From assembly GCA_030425645.1 (NCBI GenBank), contig JAUHZK010000015.1, positions 1 to 34,711 on the forward strand: DNA of 34,711 nucleotides, given 5' to 3'. This stretch comes from Gammaproteobacteria bacterium. GTDB lineage: Bacteria > Pseudomonadota > Gammaproteobacteria > JAPPPA01. This document shows, piece after piece, positions 28,650 through 34,649 of the stretch. How positions within the stretch are numbered: position 1 is the first letter of the stretch; each line of letters starts with the position of its first letter. Both the position numbers and the translations under genes were made by a program. The notes under the pieces were generated by a model that saw only the letters and a program-made list of their open reading frames with translations, was not told the DNA's origin and did not search any database.

Positions 28650-28736
28650 AGATTTTGCGTCAGGGCAAGGCGCGTTTAAGACCGAGCGCGCAGCGACTAT
28701 TTAATACGTGAGCACTCGCAGCTTAAATGCAACGCC
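28650..28736 (-). repeat. Intergenic repeat, copy B (inverted)
   Basis: On the minus strand: GGCGTTGC (28736-28729), GCTGCGAGTGCTCA (28722-28709), CGCGCCTTG (28674-28666) and CGCAAAATCT (28659-28650). Spacing matches copy A within a few bases. The pair could fold into a long imperfect stem that separates the convergent speD and coq7 transcripts. Confidence 0.75.
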
Positions 28737-28771
28737 GCCATGGCGTAAAAGATGCGTATTTACCGTGCGAC

Positions 28772-29413
28772 TTACCACCAGTAGGCGGTTTTGGTCATTA
28801 CTTTGCTGGATAGGCTCATCATCAGTTGAACCACTTCCGGCAACTCAGCGCCGCCGGCTTGCATGGCTTTTTCTCCATGTTCGGCTTCATCTTGTTTCAT
28901 TTGTTTCAAAATGGCGCGGGTCTTTTGGTCTTCAGCGGGCAATTGCGTTTCGTGCTCTTCCAGATGTTTGACCACTTGTTTCTCGGTCTCGGCCACAAAG
29001 CCCAAACTCCATTTGTCACCAATCGCGCCCGCCAAGGCGCCTAGGGCAAATGAACCGGCGTACCAAAACGGCTGTAGGGCGCTGACTTCGCCGCCGAGTT
29101 CGCGAATACGTTCTTCGCACCATGCCAAGTGGTCATTTTCTTCCTCGGCGGCGTGCTCCATCTCAGCTCTTACTTCGGGCAGCTTAGCGGTGACGGCTTG
29201 GCCGTGATACAGCGCTTGAGCGGCGACCTCGCCGGCGTGGTTGACCCGCATTAGTCGCATGGCGTGTTCCCGCTCAGAATCAGACATGGTTGCCTCTGGG
29301 AGCGACTGAGCCGGCGTTGGGCGGTCAGCTACGGCGTTTGTCTCTAGTGCGGGAGCAAGGCCGCGATTGAGTTCGGTAAATAGCTTGTCGAGAGTGGAAT
29401 AACGGCGTTGCAT
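28772..29413 (-). CDS. coq7: 3-demethoxyubiquinol 3-hydroxylase (Coq7)
   Basis: A 213-residue di-iron hydroxylase of ubiquinone synthesis. The carboxylate/His ligands lie in VNHAGEVAAQALYHGQ, EMEHAAEEENDHLAWCEERI and QDEAEHGEKAMQ. The N-terminal 40 residues (RRYSTLDKLFTELNRGLAPA) are typical of the Pseudomonas-type protein I recall. The start at 29413 is chosen over an upstream ATG at 29437 because the family N-terminus begins there; the ribosome-binding site is weak. It is convergent with speD, as the pair commonly is near each other in related genomes. Confidence 0.93.
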   Translation of the reverse strand: MQRRYSTLDKLFTELNRGLAPALETNAVADRPTPAQSLPEATMSDSEREHAMRLMRVNHAGEVAAQALYHGQAVTAKLPEVRAEMEHAAEEENDHLAWCEERIRELGGEVSALQPFWYAGSFALGALAGAIGDKWSLGFVAETEKQVVKHLEEHETQLPAEDQKTRAILKQMKQDEAEHGEKAMQAGGAELPEVVQLMMSLSSKVMTKTAYWW

Positions 29414-29417
29414 ATTC

Positions 29418-29446
29418 TTGATGTTGCAGCGCAACATAAGTAGACT
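29418..29446 (+). promoter_or_regulatory. Promoter of the DUF481 outer-membrane gene
   Basis: TTGATG (29418-29423), 17-base spacer, TAGACT (29441-29446), then GCGCGC. It lies 27 bases before the start codon and just outside the divergent coq7 start. Confidence 0.6.
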
Positions 29447-29473
29447 GCGCGCAAAATTATCATGGGGTAAACA

Positions 29474-30178
29474 ATGAAAAACCTGACAACTATTGTACTC
29501 GCATTCTTAATGGCTGGCGTTAGCCTAGTGGCCACTGCTGGAGAAACCAGTGGTTCGGCTGAATTGGGTTATTTAGCGCGTAGCGGTAATACCGACAGCT
29601 CAGACTTAAATGCCAAATTCCAGCTGGCACATGCCTATGACCATTGGGCGCAAAGTTTCCATGTGGCCGTTGAGCAATCTGAGGAAAATGACCAGCGCAC
29701 GGCAAAGCGTTTTCTAGCTGGCGTAAAAAGTGAATATCGTCTGTCTGATAGTGACTATGTGTTTGCCACCGTTGATTACGAGAGTGATGATTTTGGTGCC
29801 TACCGCTCGCGTTGGACAGAAACCTTGGGCTATGGTCGTCGCTTGATCAGCGAAGAGCGGCAGACCTTGGATCTGGAGCTGGGTGCCGGTGCTCGTCAAG
29901 CAACGCTACAAACGCGAGAAGAGCAAAGTGACATCATTGCTCGTCTTGGCTTGAACTATCTGTACACCTTTGCCACCAGTGCGGACTTCAGCAACAAACT
30001 GTTAATTGAAACAGGCGCTGATAACACTTACGCCCAGAATGAGACCGCGGTACGCATGCCGCTACTAGAAAATGTGTCATTAAAAGTGGCGTATACACTG
30101 CGTCACAACACCGATGTGGCGGCTGGTACAGAGAAGACCGATACACTCACGTCTGTGAATGTTGCTTACAGCTTCTAA
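29474..30178 (+). CDS. DUF481 family outer-membrane protein
   Basis: A 234-residue protein with a signal peptide (MKNLTTIVLAFLMAGVSLVA, likely cut after ATA at residue 22). The mature part is a series of alternating beta strands (for example SAELGYLARSGNTDSSDLNA and RSRWTETLGYGRRLISEERQ) that ends in YSF, as outer-membrane beta barrels do. The pattern GYLARSGNTDSSDLNAK is typical of DUF481 (YdiY-like, sometimes called salt-induced outer membrane protein). Function is not established. Confidence 0.85.
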   Translation: MKNLTTIVLAFLMAGVSLVATAGETSGSAELGYLARSGNTDSSDLNAKFQLAHAYDHWAQSFHVAVEQSEENDQRTAKRFLAGVKSEYRLSDSDYVFATVDYESDDFGAYRSRWTETLGYGRRLISEERQTLDLELGAGARQATLQTREEQSDIIARLGLNYLYTFATSADFSNKLLIETGADNTYAQNETAVRMPLLENVSLKVAYTLRHNTDVAAGTEKTDTLTSVNVAYSF

Positions 30179-30196
30179 ACGCCGCGGCACCGGGGC

Positions 30197-30220
30197 TCTG
30201 GGCCTTGTTAAAGGCCCAGA
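30197..30220 (+). terminator. Strong hairpin after the DUF481 gene
   Basis: A perfect 10-bp stem TCTGGGCCTT / AAGGCCCAGA with loop GTTA, 18 bases after the stop codon. It is followed by TTCCTAG rather than a T-tract, so it may be a factor-assisted terminator or an mRNA-protecting structure. Confidence 0.6.
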
Positions 30221-30252
30221 TTCCTAGAACGCTTGAAAGCCGATATTTAGGC

Positions 30253-30281
30253 TTGCAATGGGGGGTGGGTTTCAGTAAGAT
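30253..30281 (+). promoter_or_regulatory. Promoter of rplM-rpsI
   Basis: TTGCAA (30253-30258), 17-base spacer, TAAGAT (30276-30281), followed by GCGCGCCC. Like the alpha and tRNA promoters of this window it has a GC-rich discriminator, as expected for growth-rate control. The mRNA leader would be about 113 bases. Confidence 0.75.
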
Positions 30282-30329
30282 GCGCGCCCTTATTTCAGCG
30301 GCTCCCATAAAGGGCCGTGTCGTCTAATG

Positions 30330-30395
30330 TTGGTGCAAGCTTGTGCCAATGTATTCGATTTGAACAGACTACAAAATTCAACGGCCTTGGAGGCC
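30330..30395 (+). promoter_or_regulatory. Structured leader of rplM
   Basis: Two hairpins: TTGGTGCAAG / CTTGTGCCAA (30330-30349, ten pairs on paper with two G-U, the middle ones opening as the loop) and GGCCT / AGGCC (30383-30395, loop TGG). The ribosome-binding site TTGGAGG (30387-30393) lies inside the second hairpin, eight bases before the start codon. This could regulate translation; L13 is reported to control its own operon in E. coli. Confidence 0.55.
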
Positions 30396-30401
30396 TTTGT
30401 A

Positions 30402-30830
30402 ATGAAAACCTTTAGTGCAAAAGCCGAAGAAGTACGCCACGACTGGCTACTAGTAGACGCAGACGGCAAAACGCTTGGTCGTTTGGCTGCAGAAATTGCT
30501 ACCCGTCTACGTGGCAAACATAAGCCAGAATACACGCCGCACGTTGATACCGGCGATTACGTAGTAGTAGTTAACGCAGAAAAAATTGCGGTAACTGGCA
30601 AGAAACTTAGCGACAAGATGTACTACCGCCACACTGGCTACGTAGGTAACTTGAAGTCAGCTAACTTGCAAGAAATGCTAGACAAGAAGCCTGAAGAAGT
30701 CATTCACTTGGCTGTTAAAGGCATGCTGCCACGTGGTCCTCTTGGCCGCGCAATGCGTACTAAATTGAAAGTGTATGCTGGTACTGAGCATCCACACGCC
30801 GCGCAACAGCCTGTTGCCGTTGAACTATAA
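30402..30830 (+). CDS. rplM: 50S ribosomal protein L13
   Basis: L13 of 142 residues, exactly the E. coli length, that starts [20 protein letters not shown]. The core [20 protein letters not shown] and [20 protein letters not shown] are conserved. The start at 30402 is fixed by GGAGG eight bases upstream and by the family N-terminus; a longer frame from 30327 runs through the leader hairpins and is not supported. An early 50S assembly protein, in operon with rpsI 17 bases downstream. Confidence 0.98.
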   Translation: MKTFSAKAEEVRHDWLLVDADGKTLGRLAAEIATRLRGKHKPEYTPHVDTGDYVVVVNAEKIAVTGKKLSDKMYYRHTGYVGNLKSANLQEMLDKKPEEVIHLAVKGMLPRGPLGRAMRTKLKVYAGTEHPHAAQQPVAVEL

Positions 30831-30847
30831 GGGCAAGGTTAAATAAC

Positions 30848-31243
30848 ATGGCTCAAACCGAACAAAACTACGGTACTGGTCGTCGTAAGACATCTACCGC
30901 TCGTGTATTCATTAAAGCTGGCGCTGGCAACATTGTTGTAAACGGCTCTCCACTTGATGAGTACTTTGGTCGTGAAACTTCTCGCATGGTTGTTCGTCAG
31001 CCGCTTGAGTTGACTGAGACTCTTGAGAAGTTCGACATCAGCGTAACCGTACGCGGTGGTGGTGCTTCTGGTCAGGCCGGTGCTATTCGTCACGGCATTA
31101 CCCGTGCGCTAATGGACTGGAGCGAAGAGCTACGCCCTGCACTGCGTAAAGCAGGCTTTGTTACTCGTGATGCCCGTGAGGTAGAACGTAAGAAAGTTGG
31201 CTTGCACGGCGCTCGTCGTCGTCCACAGTTCTCGAAGCGTTAA
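30848..31243 (+). CDS. rpsI: 30S ribosomal protein S9
   Basis: S9 of 131 residues (E. coli 130). It starts [20 protein letters not shown] and ends with the basic tail [11 protein letters not shown], which reaches the P-site tRNA anticodon stem. [20 protein letters not shown] is typical. It follows rplM after 17 bases and is closed by a terminator. Confidence 0.98.
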   Translation: MAQTEQNYGTGRRKTSTARVFIKAGAGNIVVNGSPLDEYFGRETSRMVVRQPLELTETLEKFDISVTVRGGGASGQAGAIRHGITRALMDWSEELRPALRKAGFVTRDAREVERKKVGLHGARRRPQFSKR

Positions 31244-31276
31244 TCACGTTTCAAGCTTTTTCGAAAGCTTCACAAG

Positions 31277-31301
31277 AAAAGCGCCTTATGGCGCTTTTTT
31301 T
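31277..31301 (+). terminator. Terminator after rpsI
   Basis: GCGCC / GGCGC with loop TTAT (31281-31294), four A before and seven T after. A second small hairpin (AAGCTT / AAGCTT, 31253-31268) lies between the stop and this terminator. Confidence 0.93.
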
Positions 31302-31360
31302 GTTTTTAAAACAAGCATTTAAGCCGGTCTTGATGGCTGCAATTTGAGTCAAAAAATACG

Positions 31361-31389
31361 TTGACCTAATTGCTCTGACTCCGTAAAAT
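31361..31389 (+). promoter_or_regulatory. Promoter of the tRNA cluster
   Basis: TTGACC (31361-31366), 17-base spacer, TAAAAT (31384-31389), then GCGCGC. It lies 44 bases before tRNA-Pro. No other promoter is seen between the three tRNAs, so they are probably one transcript. Confidence 0.8.
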
Positions 31390-31433
31390 GCGCGCTCGCT
31401 GTTAATGCTGAGGCGTTAATAGCAAACCCGAGT

Positions 31434-31510
31434 CGGGGTATGGCGCAGCCTGGTAGCGCATCTGCTTTGGGAGCAGAGGGTCGCAGGTTCAAATCCTGCT
31501 GCCCCGACCA
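31434..31510 (+). tRNA. tRNA-Pro (anticodon TGG)
   Basis: A 77-base cloverleaf. The acceptor arm is CGGGGTA with TGCCCCG and encoded ACCA end. The anticodon stem TCTGC / GCAGA encloses TTTGGGA with TGG at 31468-31470; the T arm carries GGTTCAAATCC. First of three tRNAs in a row. Confidence 0.97.
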
Positions 31511-31525
31511 CTATTTCAAGAACAT

Positions 31526-31602
31526 GCGCCCGTAGCTCAACCGGATAGAGCATCGGCCTTCTAAGCCGGCGGTTGCAGGTTCGAGTCCTGCCGGGCGTGC
31601 CA
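31526..31602 (+). tRNA. tRNA-Arg (anticodon TCT)
   Basis: A 77-base cloverleaf. The acceptor arm is GCGCCCG with CGGGCGT (a G-U end pair) followed by GCCA. The anticodon stem TCGGC / GCCGG encloses CTTCTAA, giving TCT, which reads AGA/AGG. The T arm is GGTTCGAGTCC. Confidence 0.96.
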
Positions 31603-31635
31603 ATACAGCGCCCTCAGTACTCACACCAGTCTATG

Positions 31636-31711
31636 GTGGGCGTAGCTCAGTTGGTAGAGCTCCGGATTGTGATTCCGGCGGTCGTGGGTTCAAGCCCCAT
31701 CGTCCACCCCA
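31636..31711 (+). tRNA. tRNA-His (anticodon GTG)
   Basis: A 76-base cloverleaf. The acceptor arm is GTGGGCG with CGTCCAC. The base before it is G and the discriminator is C, as expected for the extra G-1:C73 pair of tRNA-His. The anticodon loop TTGTGAT gives GTG. It is the last tRNA and lies next to the integrase gene, so its 3' end is the likely attachment site of the mobile element. Confidence 0.97.
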
Positions 31712-31719
31712 TATTCTAC

Positions 31720-31781
31720 AAGGCTTTAAGCCTTAGGAGTCCCCCTGAGAAGGGGGTAACTCCCAAAACTACTCCCAAAAC
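31720..31781. other. Putative att region: hairpins and direct repeats beside the integrase
   Basis: AAGGCT / AGCCTT (31720-31734) is a short hairpin just after tRNA-His. GGAGTCCCCC with GGGGG-TA-ACTCC forms a second, longer stem (31736-31763). The direct repeat ACTCCCAAAAC occurs at 31759-31769 and 31771-31781, one base apart. Such short direct repeats between an attachment site and an integrase gene are typical of arm-type integrase binding sites. That role is inferred. Confidence 0.55.
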
Positions 31782-31799
31782 AATTGCTAAAAATGGCCT

Positions 31800-32825
31800 C
31801 TAGCGGGTTGCTGCTATCGTCTCAATTTGACGGTCATAGGTGCGAACCATCCGTGGAGAGTAGTCACCGGTTGCGGCCTGCTTGTCGCCTTGGAAGTCCG
31901 ACACGCCCTTGGCTTTGAGGTCGTGAAACGTGAACGGTTTTTCCATGCCCTGTGGGAATGCCTTCTTGAAAGCTTTTCCCCATGCTGTGGTGATCGCGCT
32001 TCCGGTAAGAGCTAACCCTCGGTTGTTCAGTAGCACGTTATGGCAGACTACATTTTTACGGAGAGACTTGGCGAGGTCTAAAGCTTTATTCAAGCGTTCC
32101 CCTCTCTCGACCAGTTGGGTCTTTGAGCCTTTTTTGCGCTTAACCAACACATGGGTGTCATCTACGGCTTGCCACTTTAGTTCAACGGTTTCGATCTTCC
32201 GCATACGGCACAGATAGGCTAGCTCCATTGCTACTTTTAAGTTTGACGGTGCCGCGTCATATAGAGCTTGGTATTCCTCGTCGGTAACGTACCTGTCCCT
32301 TGGCGTCTCCTTTATGCCTTTGACACCAATGCACGGGTTGGATGGTATGTATCCGTTCCTAGCTGCCCAGCCAAGACAGCTAGATAAGGCTGCTTTCTCT
32401 CTATTGGCTCTCACGCCAGCGGTGCGCGAACGCTCCTCTACGTAGCGTTGCACGGTGTGGGTTTTAATGGTTCGAGCATCAAAGCTCCCAAATGACTGGC
32501 CACTAGCGGTTCTGGTGTTGATGATCCGCTCTAGGTCTCCGCTGTAGTCTTGCTGGGTGCGGGGTTTCTTTTGGGTAAAGTCCATCGACTTTTTGAACTG
32601 GCTGACGAGGTAGCAAAGAGTGTTGCTTTTGGCTCCGGCTTCCATTTCGTTGAATGCAGTCCAGACCTCGCCGCGCGAAGAGTTAAGTGGGCAGAGCACA
32701 ATGTCTTTGCCAAATACACGTTTGCCGTTTTCCATTCCCAAGTAGGGGCGGTAGAAATAGTGCCATTTGTTCTTGTAGACATACGGTGGTAGTCCAGTGT
32801 TTTTTCGAAGGCGTGGGCGAGTCAT
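31800..32825 (-). CDS. Tyrosine recombinase (phage-type integrase)
   Basis: A 341-residue integrase. The N-terminal arm-binding region is YVYKNKWHYFYRPYLGMENG (15-34) and a SAM-like core-binding domain spans about 68-160. The catalytic part has R209 in LCRMRKIETVEL, Lys near 230-232, H301 in FTFHDLKAKGVSD and the nucleophile Y330 in MVRTYDRQ. The second Arg of the HXXR motif is Lys (K304), a form I recall from phage integrases with HDLKAKG, and the later His (GH) is Asp (D321 in TGDYS). Its ATG overlaps the stop of the upstream small gene (ATGA). It reads toward tRNA-His, its likely target. Confidence 0.88.
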   Translation of the reverse strand: MTRPRLRKNTGLPPYVYKNKWHYFYRPYLGMENGKRVFGKDIVLCPLNSSRGEVWTAFNEMEAGAKSNTLCYLVSQFKKSMDFTQKKPRTQQDYSGDLERIINTRTASGQSFGSFDARTIKTHTVQRYVEERSRTAGVRANREKAALSSCLGWAARNGYIPSNPCIGVKGIKETPRDRYVTDEEYQALYDAAPSNLKVAMELAYLCRMRKIETVELKWQAVDDTHVLVKRKKGSKTQLVERGERLNKALDLAKSLRKNVVCHNVLLNNRGLALTGSAITTAWGKAFKKAFPQGMEKPFTFHDLKAKGVSDFQGDKQAATGDYSPRMVRTYDRQIETIAATR

Positions 32826-33034
32826 GAAAAGGTTGGTTCCAGTTGGTTGTTGAGTGAGCGAAGGTAAAAAGATATAGCGTCAACCGTGGTATAGACGCAA
32901 CCTCCTTGGCCTCGTCTGAACTGAACACCTTCTGAGTTAAGGTGTCGTACAAGGTCGGCTCGGCGGGTGTAGCCCGTGGTGTCCATTAGTTGCTCCTCGG
33001 TCACTAAAAAGGAATTTACTAAGCTGCTAATCAT
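32822..33034 (-). CDS. DUF4224-like small protein
   Basis: A 70-residue protein if it starts at 33034: MISSLVNSFLVTEEQLMDTT, then GYTRRADLVRHLNSEGVQFR and a C-terminal helix. The pattern (V/L)TEEQLxxxTGYxRxxxLxxxLNxxGVxFRRG fits DUF4224, small proteins often found just upstream of integrase genes; a directionality-factor role is plausible but unproven. The stop overlaps the integrase start by four bases and the start overlaps the preceding gene by eight, so it is in a tight operon. A longer frame to 33202 overlaps that gene widely and is not preferred. Confidence 0.75.
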   Translation of the reverse strand: MISSLVNSFLVTEEQLMDTTGYTRRADLVRHLNSEGVQFRRGQGGCVYTTVDAISFYLRSLNNQLEPTFS

Positions 33035-33344
33035 GGTCGTTACATTTGGATTTTTTGATAGCTCTGTTGGCCTCGGCTGTCTTACAGGACAAAGCTCTGA
33101 ATGGATATAGAGCGCATTTGGTGAAGAGACAATTTTCGACTTGTTGTCTCCAGCTTCCTTTCTCTGCGGGGTCATATATGCAGTCTTTGCAGTGCTGCTC
33201 AATCGCTGACTTGCGTGAGTGGTTTTGAGTGGTGTTGTTGGTTGTCTTCATTGGTTGTTTTTTTTGCTTCTGGCAGTTGGCTTTGGGGTGCTTTTGCGCA
33301 AACTTTGAGGGTTTTAGGTGTTGCTTTAGGCTTTGGGTGGGCAC
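33027..33344 (-). CDS. Cys-rich small protein of the integrase operon
   Basis: A 105-residue protein with a Lys/Gln-rich N-terminus and a four-cysteine motif C52-X2-C55-X16-C72-X4-C77 (HCKDCIYDPAEKG, then NCLFTKCALYPFRA). It looks like a small zinc-binding domain of a kind I recall in phage and island genes (CALYPFR/CPLWPYR endings). The GTG start is decided by a near-perfect ribosome-binding site GAGGAGGT six bases upstream. The ATG at 33251 (74 residues) has no such site. It is the first gene of the operon to the integrase. Confidence 0.7.
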   Translation of the reverse strand: MPTQSLKQHLKPSKFAQKHPKANCQKQKKQPMKTTNNTTQNHSRKSAIEQHCKDCIYDPAEKGSWRQQVENCLFTKCALYPFRALSCKTAEANRAIKKSKCNDHD

Positions 33345-33536
33345 GGGTATACCTCCTCAAAGTTGAGACTAAAAAAGGGGGGCGTACGCTTGCTAATCCC
33401 TCAATTGCTGTGGGGAGCGTGAGCTACCAAGTGGTGTTAAGTGTGTCGCTATGGGGATGCCCTAGGTTCAACTTATAGGGCTAGATATATAGTTCGCTAG
33501 TGAGTGTATTTACTTACGTTGTCATTACTTTCCTTG
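33345..33536 (-). other. Gap between the polymerase-like gene and the integrase operon
   Basis: 192 bases. Besides the ribosome-binding site at its left end, it holds TTGAAC, TATAAG and TATATA stretches near 33465-33490, with no well-spaced -35/-10 pair on the minus strand that I trust. A C6-T6 tract (33374-33382 region) is notable. The promoter of the integrase operon is probably here but is not located. Confidence 0.4.
33351..33358 (-). promoter_or_regulatory. Strong ribosome-binding site deciding a GTG start
   Basis: On the minus strand GAGGAGGT is followed by ATACCC and GTG (33344). It is the best match to the anti-Shine-Dalgarno sequence noticed in the window and favours the longer form of the Cys-rich protein. 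Confidence 0.75.
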
Positions 33537-34613
33537 TCACCATTCGGTATTGATCTTGGGGCTTTGACCATGGACATGATTTCTATAGCAGCTAACCATT
33601 AACTCCTTAGCGTCTTTGGCCTGACTCCTAGGGCACAACAGACCGTCGTGGATCGGTAACAAGGCTAGATCGGTGGTGATGGAGTTGAGGAGGATGTCAG
33701 TCATGATGTCTGAGTCCTTCCGCTGTAGTTTTAGCCCAAAACCCCTAAACCATAGGCCGTGGAGTTCCGGGTAAGCCCTAGCAATAAGTGCTTGTATCGC
33801 TGACCAGCTAACCCCTTTGGGTAGTAATTCTCTAAGTCTTTTTGGTGCAACTCTCAATGGAGCGTAGCTACTTAGACACGCGTTGATCGCAAGCTTTGCG
33901 GCTTTCCTCCTTAGTGCGGGGCATTGATCCAACAGGCGTTGATATGGGTCAGTGTGAGGTGATACAACTGATCCAACATGAGCTAGGGCCAATCTAAGCC
34001 CCATGGCCTCATAGTCGAGGCAGGTGAGGGCTTCGCCTTTGATTCTGAGTGATTGTCGTTCTATAGCTGAAAGGTCTTGCCAAAATCCACCGTAGTAGCG
34101 CCCACCATGTTCGAGACCTCCGTTATTAAAGACTCGATATAGAGTTCCCGGGTAATGTCCAAATACAGCGGTCGGCGTGAGGATGGGGATTGCCTGTGGG
34201 GAATCTAGATGGAAGCTATTGATGTGGGCGTTGATTGCTAGGGTCTGATCTCGAATGTCTTGGATAAGTTTGGTTTCTGGTGTGGGCAGTCGAGAGTCGC
34301 AATGTTTTAAGAACTTGTCGCTAGGATCCTTGATAACGACTGGGGGCGATGTCTTTGGGTTGCAGTCAATTGTGCTAAGCATGGTGGTTGGGGCTGCCCC
34401 TAGTAGTTGAATAAGAGAGTCGCTAGCCCTAATTACTGTGCAAGGCCTTGCTCCGGCTATTGATATCTTCTTTCTCTGGATGCACCCGGCATACTCAAGT
34501 GCATCTAGCACCGTAGTCACTCGTCTGGCCGAGAATAGCGAGCCAAATTGCCCCTTGTTGAGTTGAGCTGCTGAGGTCGGCACTCGGGTAATCCCCCGAT
34601 AAAACGGACACAT
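33537..34613 (-). CDS. Superfamily A polymerase-like protein of a mobile element (5' truncated)
   Basis: A 358-residue frame. The N-terminal part has a winged-helix look (RRVTTVLDALEYAGCIQRKK, 30-49). The conserved block LYRVFNNGGLEHGGRYYGGF (158-177) leads to three palm motifs: motif A TCLDYEAMGLRLALAHVG (D200), motif B RRKAAKLAINACLSSYA (R235, K240, Y250, like the O-helix) and motif C LPIHDGLLCP (H322, D323, closer to T7-type HDS than to the HDE of DNA polymerase I). No exonuclease domain is present. This fits the transposon/virus polymerases (TV-Pols) described as related to family A. The first about ten residues are read from the adjoining IS end, so the true N-terminus is probably lost and the gene may be a pseudogene. 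Confidence 0.65.
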   Translation of the reverse strand: MCPFYRGITRVPTSAAQLNKGQFGSLFSARRVTTVLDALEYAGCIQRKKISIAGARPCTVIRASDSLIQLLGAAPTTMLSTIDCNPKTSPPVVIKDPSDKFLKHCDSRLPTPETKLIQDIRDQTLAINAHINSFHLDSPQAIPILTPTAVFGHYPGTLYRVFNNGGLEHGGRYYGGFWQDLSAIERQSLRIKGEALTCLDYEAMGLRLALAHVGSVVSPHTDPYQRLLDQCPALRRKAAKLAINACLSSYAPLRVAPKRLRELLPKGVSWSAIQALIARAYPELHGLWFRGFGLKLQRKDSDIMTDILLNSITTDLALLPIHDGLLCPRSQAKDAKELMVSCYRNHVHGQSPKINTEW

Positions 34614-34649
34614 TGAAAAGGTACTATTAGATACCTAAAGGAATGTGTC
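34607..34649 (+). promoter_or_regulatory. Nested hairpin at the IS end before orfA
   Basis: Outer arms GACACATT (34607-34614) and AATGTGTC (34642-34649), inner arms AGGTA (34619-34623) and TACCT (34632-34636) with loop CTATTAGA. The transposase start follows at once and its ribosome-binding stretch AAAGGA (34637-34642) lies within the structure. Similar structures protect some IS elements from read-through expression. Confidence 0.6.

Larger units (their letters stand above)
28478..28771. other. speD-coq7 convergent intergenic region
   Basis: Nearly 300 bases without a supported gene. It is filled by two related repeat copies in opposite orientation (listed separately). Short frames through it (for example 28708-28971 plus) have no family likeness and run antisense through coq7. 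No classical terminator with a T-tract is seen. Confidence 0.7.

Noticed and set aside
28708-28971. An 87-codon plus-strand frame at the coq7 3' end
   Set aside because: It begins in the intergenic repeat and runs antisense through coq7.
30327-30401. Upstream start for rplM giving 25 more residues
   Set aside because: It runs through the leader hairpins, and the family N-terminus begins at 30402 right after GGAGG.
31434-31711. Repeated tRNA bodies as a possible CRISPR array
   Set aside because: The similarity is the shared cloverleaf of three distinct tRNAs; no uniform repeats and spacers are found in the window.
31573-31803. A 76-codon plus-strand frame across tRNA-Arg and tRNA-His
   Set aside because: Its first half is read from two tRNA genes, and there is no ribosome-binding site or protein likeness.
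33215-33478. An 87-codon plus-strand frame in the mobile region
   Set aside because: It runs antisense to the Cys-rich gene and its ribosome-binding site; the peptide is Trp/Gly-rich with no recognisable domain.
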